64,000 nucleotides of DNA from Mixta sp031457955 (GCF_031457955.1 NZ_JAVDXN010000004.1:124001-188000), one strand, 5' to 3'; numbered from the stretch's first letter, positions 26,424-35,882 are shown. Notes: generated by a model from the sequence alone, not told the origin. Program-made: numbers and translations.

Positions 26424-28400
26424 ATGGATGTAAGCGATTTTTATCAGACTTTTTTTGATGAAGCCGATGAGCTGTTAGCAGATATGGAGAAATATCTGCT
26501 ACAGCTTGATGTCGTTTCGCCTGACAAGGAAATGTTGGATGCCATTTTTCGCGCTGCGCATTCAATTAAAGGCGGTGCGGGGACGTTCGGTTTTAAAATT
26601 CTGCAAGAAACTACCCACCTAATGGAAAACCTGCTGGATGATGCTCGTTGCGGTGTGTTAGGGCTGACCAGCGACATCATTAATCTGTTTCTGGAGAGCA
26701 AGGATATTATGCAAGACCAGCTTGATGCCTATAAATCTTCTCAGGAACCAGATGAAGAAACCTTTAACTACATTTGCGAAGCGTTGCGACAAATCGCGCA
26801 GCAAAGTAAAGAGGGCGCTTCAGGTTCGGTAACGGCGCCCGTGTCCGCAACTTTACCCGCGGAACGCGCGTTTCTTAATATCACGCTGCTAAAAGTCAAA
26901 GAGGAAGAGGGGCGTTTGTTGGTCGACGAACTCTCTAATCTGGGTAAGGTTCTTGATCATCAGCAGCAAGACGATCGGCTAACGGTACAGCTGGAAACCA
27001 CCGCCAGCGCCGATGAAATCGAGGCGGTGCTTTGCTTTATTATTGAAGCGGAGCAGGTTGTTATTACGGCAGGCAGCGAACCGGTTGAGGCTGCCAAATC
27101 TGCCGACAGCGCAACGTCGGGCAAAGCGCATGAAGCTGGTCCGGCTACGGCAGCAAAAAGCACGCCAGCCAGGCCTGCCACCCGTACACAGGCCGCAGAG
27201 TCCAATAGCATTCGCGTGGCGGTGGAAAAGGTTGATCAAATCATCAACCTCGTGGGCGAGCTAATTATTACCCAATCCATGTTGTCACAGCTTTCTACCA
27301 ACTTAGAGCCCTCGGCAAATGATGTGCTAATCAACAGTATCGCCCAGCTGGAGCGCAACGCGCGCGATCTTCAGGAGTCGGTAATGTCGATTCGTATGAT
27401 GCCGATGGAATATGTGTTTAGCCGTTTTCCACGTCTGGTGCATGATTTGGCTGGCAAACTGAACAAAGAGGTTGAGCTGACACTGATTGGCGGTTCTGCC
27501 GAGCTGGATAAAAGTCTGATTGAACGCATTATCGATCCGCTGACGCATTTAGTCCGTAACAGTCTTGATCACGGTATCGAAAGTGGTGAAGAACGCGTGG
27601 CGAAAGGTAAATCCGCCGTGGGCAACCTGACGCTTTCCGCTGAGCATCAGGGCGGGAACATTGTTATTGAAGTCAGCGATGATGGCGCAGGCCTTAACCG
27701 CGAGAAAATTCTGGCGCGTGCGCAGTCACAGGGCATGGCGATTAACGATAACATCAGTAATGAAGATGTCTGGATGCTGATTTTTGCCCCCGGCTTCTCC
27801 ACCGCGGAAAAGGTGACGGATGTTTCCGGGCGCGGTGTTGGCATGGATGTGGTCAGACGTAATATTCAGGAAATGGGCGGCCACGTAGAAATCACCTCTG
27901 AGCAGAATAAAGGCTCAACGATCCGCATTATTTTGCCTTTAACCCTGGCGATACTGGATGGCATGTCGGTGCGGGTTGCCGATGAAACTTATGTGCTGCC
28001 GCTTGGCGCAGTGATGGAATCCCTGAAGCTGTCAGAGGATTCACTCTATCATATGGCAGGCGATGAGCTGATGTTGCAGGTGCGCGGTGAATACATTCCG
28101 CTGATTACGCTCCAGTACATATTTAACATGTCAGAAGCACCGGCAGATATAAATGACAGCGTGGCGGTGATTTTACAAAGCGCTGGCGAACGTTACGCCC
28201 TGATGGTCGATCAGCTCATTGGCCAGCATCAGGTGGTGGTTAAAAATCTTGAGCTTAACTATCGCAAAGTTCCTGGCATCTCTGCCGCAACCATTTTGGG
28301 AGACGGCAGCGTGGCGTTAATTCTTGATGTCGCTGCGCTGGCAAAACTGTGTAAATCCAGGCGTGTTGCGATGAAATCCGGGCAAACGCTCTCTGTTTAA
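26424..28400 (+). CDS. cheA: CheA, chemotaxis histidine kinase
   Basis: A 658-residue kinase of the receptor array. P1 has the phosphorylated His46 in FRAAHSIKGGAGTFGF. P2 is at about 155-220. P3 dimerisation includes EKVDQIINLVGELIITQSML. P4 ATP-binding has LTHLVRNSLDHGIE (N box), VSDDGAGL (G1) and GRGVGMDVVRRNI (G2). P5 CheW-like covers about 510-650. It phosphorylates CheY and CheB. It is co-transcribed with motAB and cheW. Confidence 0.96.
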   Translation: MDVSDFYQTFFDEADELLADMEKYLLQLDVVSPDKEMLDAIFRAAHSIKGGAGTFGFKILQETTHLMENLLDDARCGVLGLTSDIINLFLESKDIMQDQLDAYKSSQEPDEETFNYICEALRQIAQQSKEGASGSVTAPVSATLPAERAFLNITLLKVKEEEGRLLVDELSNLGKVLDHQQQDDRLTVQLETTASADEIEAVLCFIIEAEQVVITAGSEPVEAAKSADSATSGKAHEAGPATAAKSTPARPATRTQAAESNSIRVAVEKVDQIINLVGELIITQSMLSQLSTNLEPSANDVLINSIAQLERNARDLQESVMSIRMMPMEYVFSRFPRLVHDLAGKLNKEVELTLIGGSAELDKSLIERIIDPLTHLVRNSLDHGIESGEERVAKGKSAVGNLTLSAEHQGGNIVIEVSDDGAGLNREKILARAQSQGMAINDNISNEDVWMLIFAPGFSTAEKVTDVSGRGVGMDVVRRNIQEMGGHVEITSEQNKGSTIRIILPLTLAILDGMSVRVADETYVLPLGAVMESLKLSEDSLYHMAGDELMLQVRGEYIPLITLQYIFNMSEAPADINDSVAVILQSAGERYALMVDQLIGQHQVVVKNLELNYRKVPGISAATILGDGSVALILDVAALAKLCKSRRVAMKSGQTLSV

Positions 28401-28411
28401 GGACAAACAAA

Positions 28412-28915
28412 ATGACGGCTTCCGCATCTGAAAAAAAAGCAGTAAATGATAATCATGGTAATGAATATCTGGTGTTCACGCTGGGTAATGAAGAGTACGG
28501 TATTGAGATACTAAAGGTGCAGGAGATCCGTGGCTGCGAACGCGTTACCCGCCTCGCTAATACGCCGGAATTTATTACCGGCGTGACTAACCTGCGCGGC
28601 GTTATTGTGCCGATCGTCGATTTACGTATCAAATTCGATCTGGCGGGCGTAGAGATTAATGAAAAAACGGTCGTCATTGTGCTGAGCCTGGCGCAGCGGG
28701 TGGTAGGCATTGTTGTGGATGGCGTTTCCGATGTACTGTCGCTGGATGCTGAAGAGATCAAACCGGCCCCCGATTTTTCCGTTACGCTCTCTACCGATTA
28801 TCTGCTGGGCCTGGGTTCGGTTGATGAAAGAATGATTATCCTGGTAGATATTGAGAAATTGCTCACCAGCGAAGAGATGGAGCTGGTTGAGAAAACCGTT
28901 AACGAATCGCTATAA
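28412..28915 (+). CDS. cheW: CheW, receptor-kinase coupling protein
   Basis: A 167-residue adaptor linking CheA to chemoreceptors (E. coli 167). The N-terminal FTLGNEEYGIEILKVQEIRG, then TRLANTPEFITGVTNLRGVIVPIVDLRIKF, and LVDIEKLL near the end are typical. It is the last gene of the motAB-cheAW unit and is followed by a strong terminator rather than receptor genes. Confidence 0.96.
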   Translation: MTASASEKKAVNDNHGNEYLVFTLGNEEYGIEILKVQEIRGCERVTRLANTPEFITGVTNLRGVIVPIVDLRIKFDLAGVEINEKTVVIVLSLAQRVVGIVVDGVSDVLSLDAEEIKPAPDFSVTLSTDYLLGLGSVDERMIILVDIEKLLTSEEMELVEKTVNESL

Positions 28916-28926
28916 GGCTCCTCCCG

Positions 28927-28963
28927 GCGGCAACGGCAAGTAATATGCCGTTGCCGCTTTTTT
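28927..28963 (+). terminator. Rho-independent terminator after cheW
   Basis: GCGGCAACGGCA (28927-28938) pairs perfectly with TGCCGTTGCCGC (28946-28957), followed by a T-run. Confidence 0.92.
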
Positions 28964-29037
28964 ATATCCTTTTGTGGCTCCTTTTTCTGACATCTTTGTT
29001 GCGCTCTTGCTCCCGCTTTGCCTGTATCTACTTCGCT

Positions 29038-29220
29038 CTCTAATCACCTTCGCCCTCTCTGCCCGCATCTACTTCGCGCTCTAACCGCCTTCGCCCTCTC
29101 TGCCCGCATACACTTTGCCCCCTAATCACCTTCGCTCTCTCTGCCCGCATACACTTCACACTCTAATCACCTTCGCTCTCTCTGCCCGCATACACTTCAC
29201 ACTCTAATCGCCTTCGCCCC
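29038..29220. repeat. 41-bp tandem repeat between cheW and fliC
   Basis: Four units of exactly 41 bp start at 29038, 29079, 29120 and 29161, each opening with CYCTAAYC and containing CTCTCTGCCCGCAT. Units 3 and 4 differ at one base. Degenerate partial copies flank them at about 28997-29037 and 29202-29245. The plus strand is strongly pyrimidine-rich through about 29280. The array lies between the cheW and fliC terminators, and no gene is supported in 28964-29363. Confidence 0.88.
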
Positions 29221-29363
29221 TTCCCTCTGCCCGCTTCCGCTTTACTCACTACCCACTTTCGCTTTTTTATTGGCCCGCTTCTCCTGCAGTGCTGGCGCTT
29301 ACCTGTAACCGTTGTACAAATTGAGCAGCCATTACCCGCAGCGAGGTGGTTAATGATAAGCAC

Positions 29364-29395
29364 AAAAAACGCTCTGCCGGTAAGGGCAGAGCGTT
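29364..29395 (-). terminator. Rho-independent terminator of fliC
   Basis: On the minus strand AACGCTCTGCC and GGCAGAGCGTT form an 11-bp stem (29368-29378 with 29385-29395) followed by six T residues. Confidence 0.93.
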
Positions 29396-29434
29396 AAAGC
29401 AAGCAACAAGACCGTTACGGTCGTTGTCTTATAC

Positions 29435-30544
29435 TTAGCGCAGCAGAGACAGAACGTTCTGCGGAACCTGGTTAGCCTGAGCCAGTACGGTAGTACCCGC
29501 AGACTGCAGGATGTTTGCACGGCTCATGTTAGATACTTCATTTGCGAAGTCCGCGTCCAGGATACGTGAACGAGACTCAGACAGGTTGTTAACCGTGCTG
29601 TCCAGGTTGCTGATAACCGAAGCGAAACGGTTCTGGGCGGCACCCAGACCTGAACGCAAGTTATCAACCTGCTCCAGCGCTTTATCAACCGTTTTCAGCA
29701 GATCTTTACTTGGATCCTTGAAGTCGGTACCTTTCGCAACGGCTACGCTGGACACCTTCGTGGTCGCGTCTATGGTAACTGTCGGAGTCATTTCTGTAGA
29801 AACTTCAGTACCATCTTCTTTGGTACCTACAGCCCTGATAACGCCTTTGCCATCAATAAAGATATCGCCGGTACCTTTCGCGCCGAAGGCAGTTTCTTTC
29901 ATCTTCGTGATGTCAGCTGCAGTCAGATCGTGCTCTTTAAGCGATGCGCCGGTACCGCTGCTGACGGTAGTGCCCACTTTCACTTTGTTACCTAAGTCCA
30001 CGCGATCGGCAAACTTGTTAATGTCGAAATCATTCATTTTCAGCGTTTCGGCATTAATCTGCTTCAGGTCGAGGGTGATGGTTTCACGATCGTTAGAGCC
30101 AACCTGGATGGTCAGAGACTGATCAGTTTTCAGCACTTTCACGCCGTTGAAATCGGTTTGTTCAGAGATACGGTTGATCTCATCCAGACGCTCAGTGATT
30201 TCATCCTGAATTGACTGACGGTCAGAAACAGAGTTGGTGCCGTTGGAAGCCTGTACAGACAGACGACGAATGTTCTGCAGGTTGTCGTTGATTTCGTTCA
30301 GTGCGCCTTCAGTGGTCTGCGCCAGAGAAATACCGTCGTTAGCATTACGTGAAGCCTGAGTCAGACCGGTAATGTTAGAGGTAAAACGGTTGCTGATCGC
30401 CTGGCCTGCCGCATCATCTTTCGCACTGTTAATACGCTTACCAGAAGAAAGACGTTCAATAGCAGAACCCAGAGAGGTCTGTGATTTATTCAGATTATTT
30501 TGAGCCATCAAGCTCAGTGCGTTAGTATTAATAACCTGTGCCAT
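29435..30544 (-). CDS. fliC: FliC, flagellin
   Basis: The 369-residue filament subunit. The N-terminal D0/D1 helices (AQVINTNALSLMAQNNLNKS, ERLSSGKRINSAKDDAAGQAI) and the C-terminal part (SRILDADFANEVSNMSRANILQSAG, NQVPQNVLSLLR) are conserved. The variable central region (about 175-290) is short compared with E. coli or Salmonella flagellin. In the helix matching Salmonella residues 88-97 the sequence is LQNIRRLSVQ rather than LQRVRELSVQ. It is a monocistronic gene with its own sigma-28 promoter and terminator, divergent from fliD. Confidence 0.97.
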   Translation of the reverse strand: MAQVINTNALSLMAQNNLNKSQTSLGSAIERLSSGKRINSAKDDAAGQAISNRFTSNITGLTQASRNANDGISLAQTTEGALNEINDNLQNIRRLSVQASNGTNSVSDRQSIQDEITERLDEINRISEQTDFNGVKVLKTDQSLTIQVGSNDRETITLDLKQINAETLKMNDFDINKFADRVDLGNKVKVGTTVSSGTGASLKEHDLTAADITKMKETAFGAKGTGDIFIDGKGVIRAVGTKEDGTEVSTEMTPTVTIDATTKVSSVAVAKGTDFKDPSKDLLKTVDKALEQVDNLRSGLGAAQNRFASVISNLDSTVNNLSESRSRILDADFANEVSNMSRANILQSAGTTVLAQANQVPQNVLSLLR

Positions 30545-30625
30545 GTTGTTCCCTCATATATAGGTTAATTACTTTATTGCAGCTGCTCTGCAATTTCTCG
30601 ATGCGTTAACAAGCGCATATTACAA

Positions 30626-30652
30626 ATATCGGCCTCAGAGAAAATCTCTAAA
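30626..30652 (-). promoter_or_regulatory. Sigma-28 promoter of fliC
   Basis: On the minus strand TTTAGAGA, 11 bases and GCCGATAT lie about 80 bases upstream of fliC. The same TTTAG-type -35 occurs at flgM and flgK. Confidence 0.78.
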
Positions 30653-30819
30653 AAAATAATTCAATAAAATTTCGCGTTAGGTTAAATTTTAGCCAGGAAG
30701 GGTAATGCAATAAAGGAAAGGTTTTAAATAACGCGTTAATTTACACCTGTCGGCCAAAGCAGACAAAAGCCATCATTGTCGCCACGTTATAGGTGTTTAA
30801 ATCTCACATAAAAGGTGAA

Positions 30820-30846
30820 ATAATTTAGCCTTTTATAAGGCGATAA
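30820..30846 (+). promoter_or_regulatory. Possible sigma-28 promoter of fliDST
   Basis: GGCGATAA at 30839-30846 resembles the FliA -10 box, and ATAATTTA is at the -35 distance. The match is incomplete. It lies 170 bases before fliD in the 472-base fliC-fliD gap, which otherwise contains no gene. Confidence 0.4.
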
Positions 30847-31016
30847 ATAAAGTCGGGTAGTTGTTGTAATTTAAAGCGTTTCCTGTTCTTTGCATAGTAA
30901 ATTCACTATGCTTATTTCGTTGAGAATACTTTTAAAAGAAAAAACTTATCTTCGAGCAGTTTAAACCGATAGCTAAAGAGAGCAGGTACAAATAATAATC
31001 CCTAAAGGAGTATGTA

Positions 31017-32501
31017 ATGGCTTCAATAACTTCTCTCGGCGTTGGTTCCGGTATTGATACAGCTACTATGCTGGAGCAGATGAAAATCGCTCAACAGGGC
31101 CGCCTGACGCCCTATACTAATTTAAAAAGCGGTTACGAAAACAAAATTTCTGCCTGGGGAAAGATTTCCAGCGCGTTGGATACTTTGCATGGCAGCGTGA
31201 AAAAGCTTAAAAGCGAGGCGTTTAATACGCTGCAGGTGAGTGATAATAAAGCGTTTAAAGCCACGGCAACCGTCGCAGCCTCTGCTGATGTGCATGATGT
31301 TACTGTTGATAAAATGGCGGTTTCACACAAATTACGAACCGCTGGCAAAGCCGATGCCGACGAGCGTTTAGGCGAGACGACAGATTCAACCCGCACCATT
31401 ACCATCACGCAAAAAAATGGCAAAGAAATTAGCGTCGAGTTAAAAGATGACGAAACCTCGCTCAACCAGATAGCGAAGGCGATCAACAAGCAGGATGGCA
31501 ATGTTCGTGCTTCGGTGCAGCGTACCAACAGTGGCTATCAGCTGGTGTTAAGTTCGCGTTCGACCGGCAAAGAAAGTGAAATGTCAGTCAGCGTTAAAGG
31601 TGATGATAAGCTGGGCGCATTGCTGAATACCAAAGAAGGCGGACAGCGTGTTGATGCAGATAACAATGATGCCCTCATTCCCAATGAGCCGGGTGCCAGC
31701 GATGGCATGATTTCTGTGACCCAAGCCCAGGATGCAGAGCTGAAAGTGGATGGTATCCGTTATACCCGCGCCAGCAACAACATTACTGACATTATTGAAG
31801 GCGTGACCCTTAATTTGAAAGCCGTTTCTGAAAAAGGCGAATCAGAGCAGCTAACGTTAAGCGCCGATAACTCCACAATTAAAAGCACGGTGCAAGATTT
31901 TGTTAGTCAATACAATGCATTACTAAGATTAACTACCTCTTCCAGTAAGTATGTTCCGAACGAAACCTCTGGTCTGACCGATGAAACCGTAGCCAAACCT
32001 AATTCGGCCAACGGTGCTCTGATGGGCGATGGCACGCTGCGTGGCCTGGTGGGTGAACTGCGGACTGCCGTCAATGGTGTTTATGGCGAAAAAGACGCTG
32101 ATTTCAACGCGCTGGCTTCTCTGGGTATCACCTTTGAGATGGGCACGGGCCAAATGACGCTGAATGAGAAAACGCTGGATGAAGCGATTGCCGATGCGCC
32201 TGAGCAAATCAGCATGATGTTCAAAGATCGCGGCGATAATAAGGGTCTGGCAACAACGCTCGATGATGTGATTACTAAATATGTAGGCGATAAAGAGAAC
32301 AAGATTGACGGTGTGATTAAAGGTAACACCGATAGTCTGGATGAACAGGTTAAGCTGGTAAAAGAGCAGATAAGCAAAACGCAAAAACTGATCGATTCGC
32401 AGGTCGAGCGTTATCGCGTCGAATTCCAGAATCTGGACCTGACGATGTCAAAAATGAACAGCCTGAGCACTCAGCTGCTGGCAATGTTGACCAACAACTG
32501 A
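31017..32501 (+). CDS. fliD: FliD, filament cap protein
   Basis: A 494-residue cap protein that guides flagellin polymerisation. The N-terminal ITSLGVGSGIDTATMLEQM is the FliD_N signature. The C-terminal FliD_C half contains LASLGITFEMGTGQMTLNEKTLDEAI and a terminal coiled coil (VKEQISKTQKLIDSQVERYRVEFQNLDLTMSKMNSLSTQLLAML). GGAG precedes the ATG. It leads fliDST. Confidence 0.96.
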   Translation: MASITSLGVGSGIDTATMLEQMKIAQQGRLTPYTNLKSGYENKISAWGKISSALDTLHGSVKKLKSEAFNTLQVSDNKAFKATATVAASADVHDVTVDKMAVSHKLRTAGKADADERLGETTDSTRTITITQKNGKEISVELKDDETSLNQIAKAINKQDGNVRASVQRTNSGYQLVLSSRSTGKESEMSVSVKGDDKLGALLNTKEGGQRVDADNNDALIPNEPGASDGMISVTQAQDAELKVDGIRYTRASNNITDIIEGVTLNLKAVSEKGESEQLTLSADNSTIKSTVQDFVSQYNALLRLTTSSSKYVPNETSGLTDETVAKPNSANGALMGDGTLRGLVGELRTAVNGVYGEKDADFNALASLGITFEMGTGQMTLNEKTLDEAIADAPEQISMMFKDRGDNKGLATTLDDVITKYVGDKENKIDGVIKGNTDSLDEQVKLVKEQISKTQKLIDSQVERYRVEFQNLDLTMSKMNSLSTQLLAMLTNN

Positions 32502-32559
32502 TTCTCAGAAGCAGCCAAAATAAGCAGGCGTAGCCCTGCTTATCCCTATGGAGACAATC

Positions 32560-32946
32560 ATGTACGCAAAGCAGGGAACCCACGCCTATGCGCAGGTCGA
32601 TCTTCACAGCAAGGTGGCAGGCGCGACGCCGCATCAGCTGATTACCATGCTATTTGAGGGGGCGCACAGCGCTATCGTGCGTGCGAGCCTTTATTTTGAA
32701 AATGGCAATATTGCCAAGCGCGGCGAGATGATTTCAAAAGCGATTAACATTATTGATAACGGATTGCGTTCCGCGCTCGATTTTGACAAAGGGCAACAGA
32801 TTGCCCTCGATCTCGATGCGCTATACCGTTATATGTCGCGCACGCTATTAAACGCTAATTTAAATAATGATTCCTCTCAGTTAGCCCATGTTGATGAGAT
32901 ATTAATGAATATCGCTGATACATGGAAAGAAATTGAAACACGTTAA
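32560..32946 (+). CDS. fliS: FliS, flagellin export chaperone
   Basis: A 128-residue helical chaperone that holds flagellin monomers. MYAKQGTHAYAQVDLHSKVAGATPHQLITMLFEGA and SKAINIIDNGLRSALDFDKG match the family. The ATG at 32560 has GGAG 6 bases upstream. An in-frame ATG at 32548 would place the Shine-Dalgarno inside the gene. Confidence 0.94.
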   Translation: MYAKQGTHAYAQVDLHSKVAGATPHQLITMLFEGAHSAIVRASLYFENGNIAKRGEMISKAINIIDNGLRSALDFDKGQQIALDLDALYRYMSRTLLNANLNNDSSQLAHVDEILMNIADTWKEIETR

Positions 32947-32959
32947 AAACAGGCAGGTT

Positions 32960-33298
32960 ATGACTACATTTCTTACTGAAGAGTACAATGAAATTTATAA
33001 ATTGAACCAGACTATGCTGACTATGGCACAGCAGGGGGAGTGGGATAATTTTGTCATCATGACGGAGCGTTATATTATGAGCCTGCAAGCTGTGCTGGAG
33101 CAGGTGCCCGATACGCTCTCCACTGATGAGAAAGAGCAGTTTTATCGTTTATTAATTACATTACAAAGCAATGAAGAAGAGATAAATCGGGCGCTGGAAG
33201 GAAGAATGATTTTTTTAAGAAAAGAGATCTCTTCCCTGCATCAGAGTAATAAAGGCAACAAAGCATATCTCACACAAATTGGCTCGCCTTTTCAATAA
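32960..33298 (+). CDS. fliT: FliT, export chaperone for FliD and FlhDC antagonist
   Basis: A 112-residue helical protein in the usual fliDST position. FliT carries the cap protein to the export gate and, once free, inhibits FlhDC. QTMLTMAQQGEWDNFVIMTERYIMSLQAVLEQV resembles the N-terminal half of FliT. The C-terminal part is divergent, so the call leans on position. The ATG at 32960, after CAGG, avoids overlap with fliS; the frame is open to 32933. Confidence 0.83.
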   Translation: MTTFLTEEYNEIYKLNQTMLTMAQQGEWDNFVIMTERYIMSLQAVLEQVPDTLSTDEKEQFYRLLITLQSNEEEINRALEGRMIFLRKEISSLHQSNKGNKAYLTQIGSPFQ

Positions 33299-33351
33299 GG
33301 CCGCCACATCATTACCGGTAAATCTACCTCTTCAGCACGCCCTTTATCTGG

Positions 33352-33777
33352 CTAACCATCCGCCGGATTTGGCCAGTGATAATTAACGGTCATGTGTTGA
33401 CTGACCACACGAACGGGCGGCTTCAGCTGCCCTGGCGTGTTAACCGCATAAATAAAACGTAATTCCTCAGCAGGTGAAAAGGGCAGCGGCGCCGCTTTCT
33501 GACCCGCTAACCGATCCAGCGAAATACAGGCCGTTGCGCTACACAGTTTGATCTCTAGCCCGGACGATGGAGAAAGCAATGTTATTCGCCAGCTGATGCG
33601 GCTTAACGTAGCGCCAGGCGGGATCGGCGTCGCCGGACGCAGCGACCGTCCGGCGTAGGTTTGTTTGCCCACGCTGAGTTGAGGCCCGGCCGCCATGTCG
33701 CTCCAGGATCCGTGCGTGGCCAGGGTTGGCAGCGATACTGTCGCCAGCAACAGGCTTAAACAAAACGCTATTTTCAT
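33352..33777 (-). CDS. flhE: FlhE, periplasmic flagellar protein
   Basis: A 141-residue secreted protein with a signal peptide (MKIAFCLSLLLATVSLPTLA). Mature GSWSDMAAGPQLSVGKQTYAGRSLRPA and the two-Cys segment LCSATACISL match FlhE. FlhE is reported to limit proton leak through the export gate. Its start overlaps the flhA stop, so it ends the cheRBYZ-flhBAE unit. Confidence 0.92.
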   Translation of the reverse strand: MKIAFCLSLLLATVSLPTLATHGSWSDMAAGPQLSVGKQTYAGRSLRPATPIPPGATLSRISWRITLLSPSSGLEIKLCSATACISLDRLAGQKAAPLPFSPAEELRFIYAVNTPGQLKPPVRVVSQHMTVNYHWPNPADG

Positions 33778-35882
33778 GTATTGCCGCCGATCACCCAGGA
33801 CATACGCACCGTGCAGTTGTGGTTAAGCTCAAGATTAGAAAGCACCGCCAGCTGCGGATAGATGCGGCGCAGAAAGCGCGACAGCATCAGCCTGAGCGGC
33901 TGATTGACCAGCAATACCAGCGGCGCATCGATCGCCTCCTGCTGCTGAATAGCGCGTTCGGTCTGCGCAATCAGGTTTTCCGCAATACCCGGTTCAATAG
34001 CGTTACCATTTTGAATCGCCTGTACCAGCAAGCGCTCCAGGTCTATATCCAGGCCAATAACCTGAATATCTTGCTTGTTCTGAAACCATTGCTGGGTAAT
34101 GGCGCGGCCAAGTCGAATGCGAACCTGCGCCGTTAGCTCATCGGCATCGCTCTGCGCAGGCGCAAACTCGGCCAGCGTATCAATGATGGTGCGCATATCA
34201 CGGATAGAAACGCGCTCTGCCAGCAGATTCTGCAACACTTTGTGGAAGGTGGTCAGCGGCAGCACGGCAGGAATGAAATCTTCTACCAGTTTTGGCATCT
34301 CTTTACTGACCTGATCTAACAGCAGCTGCGTCTCCTGACGGCTAAACAGCTCATCGGTATGCAGGCCAATCAGATGATTAAGATGTGTGGCGACCACCGA
34401 ACTGGGATCAACCACGGTGTAGCCCTGGATTGTCGCCTGTTCACGCAGCACTTCATCAATCCATACCGCAGGCAGGCCGAAGGCGGGCTCCTGGCAGGCC
34501 ACGCCCGGCAGCGTGCCTTCCGCACAGCCGGGATCGATCGCCATTGAGCGTTCTGGCTGGATCGTGCCGTGGCCGATTTCCACGCCTTTCAACAGAATAC
34601 GGTAATCGCCAGCGGCTAAATCAAGATTATCGCGCACATGAACCGGTGGCGGCAGAAAACCCATATCCTGCGCGAATTTCTTGCGGATGCCGCGGATCCG
34701 CGCTAGCAATTGCCCGCTTTGCGTCGTATCCACCAGCGGAATCAGGCGATACCCCACTTCCAGACAAAGCACATCTTCCAGCTGCACATCAGACCAGGAC
34801 GCTTCGACGGCCTGAGCCGCTTCCGCTTTGATTTTCGCCGCCTCGCGATCTTTATTTCCCTGTAAAGGTATGCCGCTGAGCGCCGCTTGCTGTTCACGTC
34901 CGCGCAGCCACCAGGCAAGGCCGAGCAGGGCCGAGGTAAACAGCAAAAACACCAGATTTGGCATGCCCGGAATAATACCCAGCAGGCCGATAACCCCGGC
35001 AGTCAGCAGCATAACGCGCGGGTTATTCATCAACTGGCTGACCATCTGCTCGCCAACGTCCTGCTCGGTAGAGACGCGTGTAACAATAACACCAGCCGCC
35101 GTTGAGATAATCAGTGCCGGGATCTGCCCCACCAGCCCGTCACCGATGGTGAGCAGCGTGTAGGTTGCGCCAGCCTGAGAAAACGACATATCGTGTTGCA
35201 GCATACCGATCGTCAGACCGCCGATAATATTGATGGCCATAATCAGCAGGCCAGCGATGGCGTCGCCGCGCACAAACTTACTGGCGCCATCCATCGAACC
35301 GTAAAAATCTGATTCCTGCGTCACATCGTTACGACGACGTTTCGCTTCCTCTTCGCCAATCAATCCGGCATTCAAATCGGCATCAATCGCCATCTGTTTG
35401 CCTGGCATGCCGTCCAGTACGAAACGTGCGCCTACCTCGGCAATACGTCCGGCACCTTTGGTAATGACCATGAAGTTAATGATAATCAAAATGGCGAAAA
35501 CGATAATGCCGATGGCAAAATTGCCGCCCACCAGAAAGTGGCCGAACGCTTCCACCACCCGGCCCGCTGCCGCCGCACCGGTATGTCCATCCAGCAGAAT
35601 CACACGCGTAGAGGCGATATTTAACGCCAGGCGCAGCAGCGTTGAAAACAGCAGCACAGTAGGAAAAGCGGAAAACTCCAGCGTTTTCTGCGTAAACATC
35701 GCCACCAGCAATATCATTAGTGATAAAACGATATTAAAGGTAAACAGGATATCCAGTAAAAATGCTGGCAGTGGCAAAACCATCATTGCCAGAATCAGCA
35801 TGATCAATACTGGTCCGGCCAGAATCTGCCACTGAGTCTCTTTAAACTGCGGCAAGCGTAGTTTGCTGGTTAAATTTGACAT
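33774..35882 (-). CDS. flhA: FlhA, flagellar export gate protein
   Basis: A 702-residue export gate component. The N-terminal half has about eight TM helices, with FTFNIVLSLMILLVAMFTQ, LLRLALNIASTRVIL and the conserved loop GAGRIAEVGARFVLDGMPGKQMAIDADLNAGLI. The C-terminal cytoplasmic half docks chaperone-substrate complexes. The ATG at 35882 shares a base with the flhB stop (TGATG); a GTG at 35885 is in frame but gives no better start. Confidence 0.96.
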   Translation of the reverse strand: MSNLTSKLRLPQFKETQWQILAGPVLIMLILAMMVLPLPAFLLDILFTFNIVLSLMILLVAMFTQKTLEFSAFPTVLLFSTLLRLALNIASTRVILLDGHTGAAAAGRVVEAFGHFLVGGNFAIGIIVFAILIIINFMVITKGAGRIAEVGARFVLDGMPGKQMAIDADLNAGLIGEEEAKRRRNDVTQESDFYGSMDGASKFVRGDAIAGLLIMAINIIGGLTIGMLQHDMSFSQAGATYTLLTIGDGLVGQIPALIISTAAGVIVTRVSTEQDVGEQMVSQLMNNPRVMLLTAGVIGLLGIIPGMPNLVFLLFTSALLGLAWWLRGREQQAALSGIPLQGNKDREAAKIKAEAAQAVEASWSDVQLEDVLCLEVGYRLIPLVDTTQSGQLLARIRGIRKKFAQDMGFLPPPVHVRDNLDLAAGDYRILLKGVEIGHGTIQPERSMAIDPGCAEGTLPGVACQEPAFGLPAVWIDEVLREQATIQGYTVVDPSSVVATHLNHLIGLHTDELFSRQETQLLLDQVSKEMPKLVEDFIPAVLPLTTFHKVLQNLLAERVSIRDMRTIIDTLAEFAPAQSDADELTAQVRIRLGRAITQQWFQNKQDIQVIGLDIDLERLLVQAIQNGNAIEPGIAENLIAQTERAIQQQEAIDAPLVLLVNQPLRLMLSRFLRRIYPQLAVLSNLELNHNCTVRMSWVIGGNT

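Noticed and set aside
29038..29245. 41-bp repeats as a possible CRISPR array
   Set aside because: Units are directly adjacent with no unique spacers, and no cas genes are present.
29511..30122. A 203-codon open frame antisense to fliC
   Set aside because: It mirrors the conserved and biased flagellin codons; there is no ribosome binding site or known fold.
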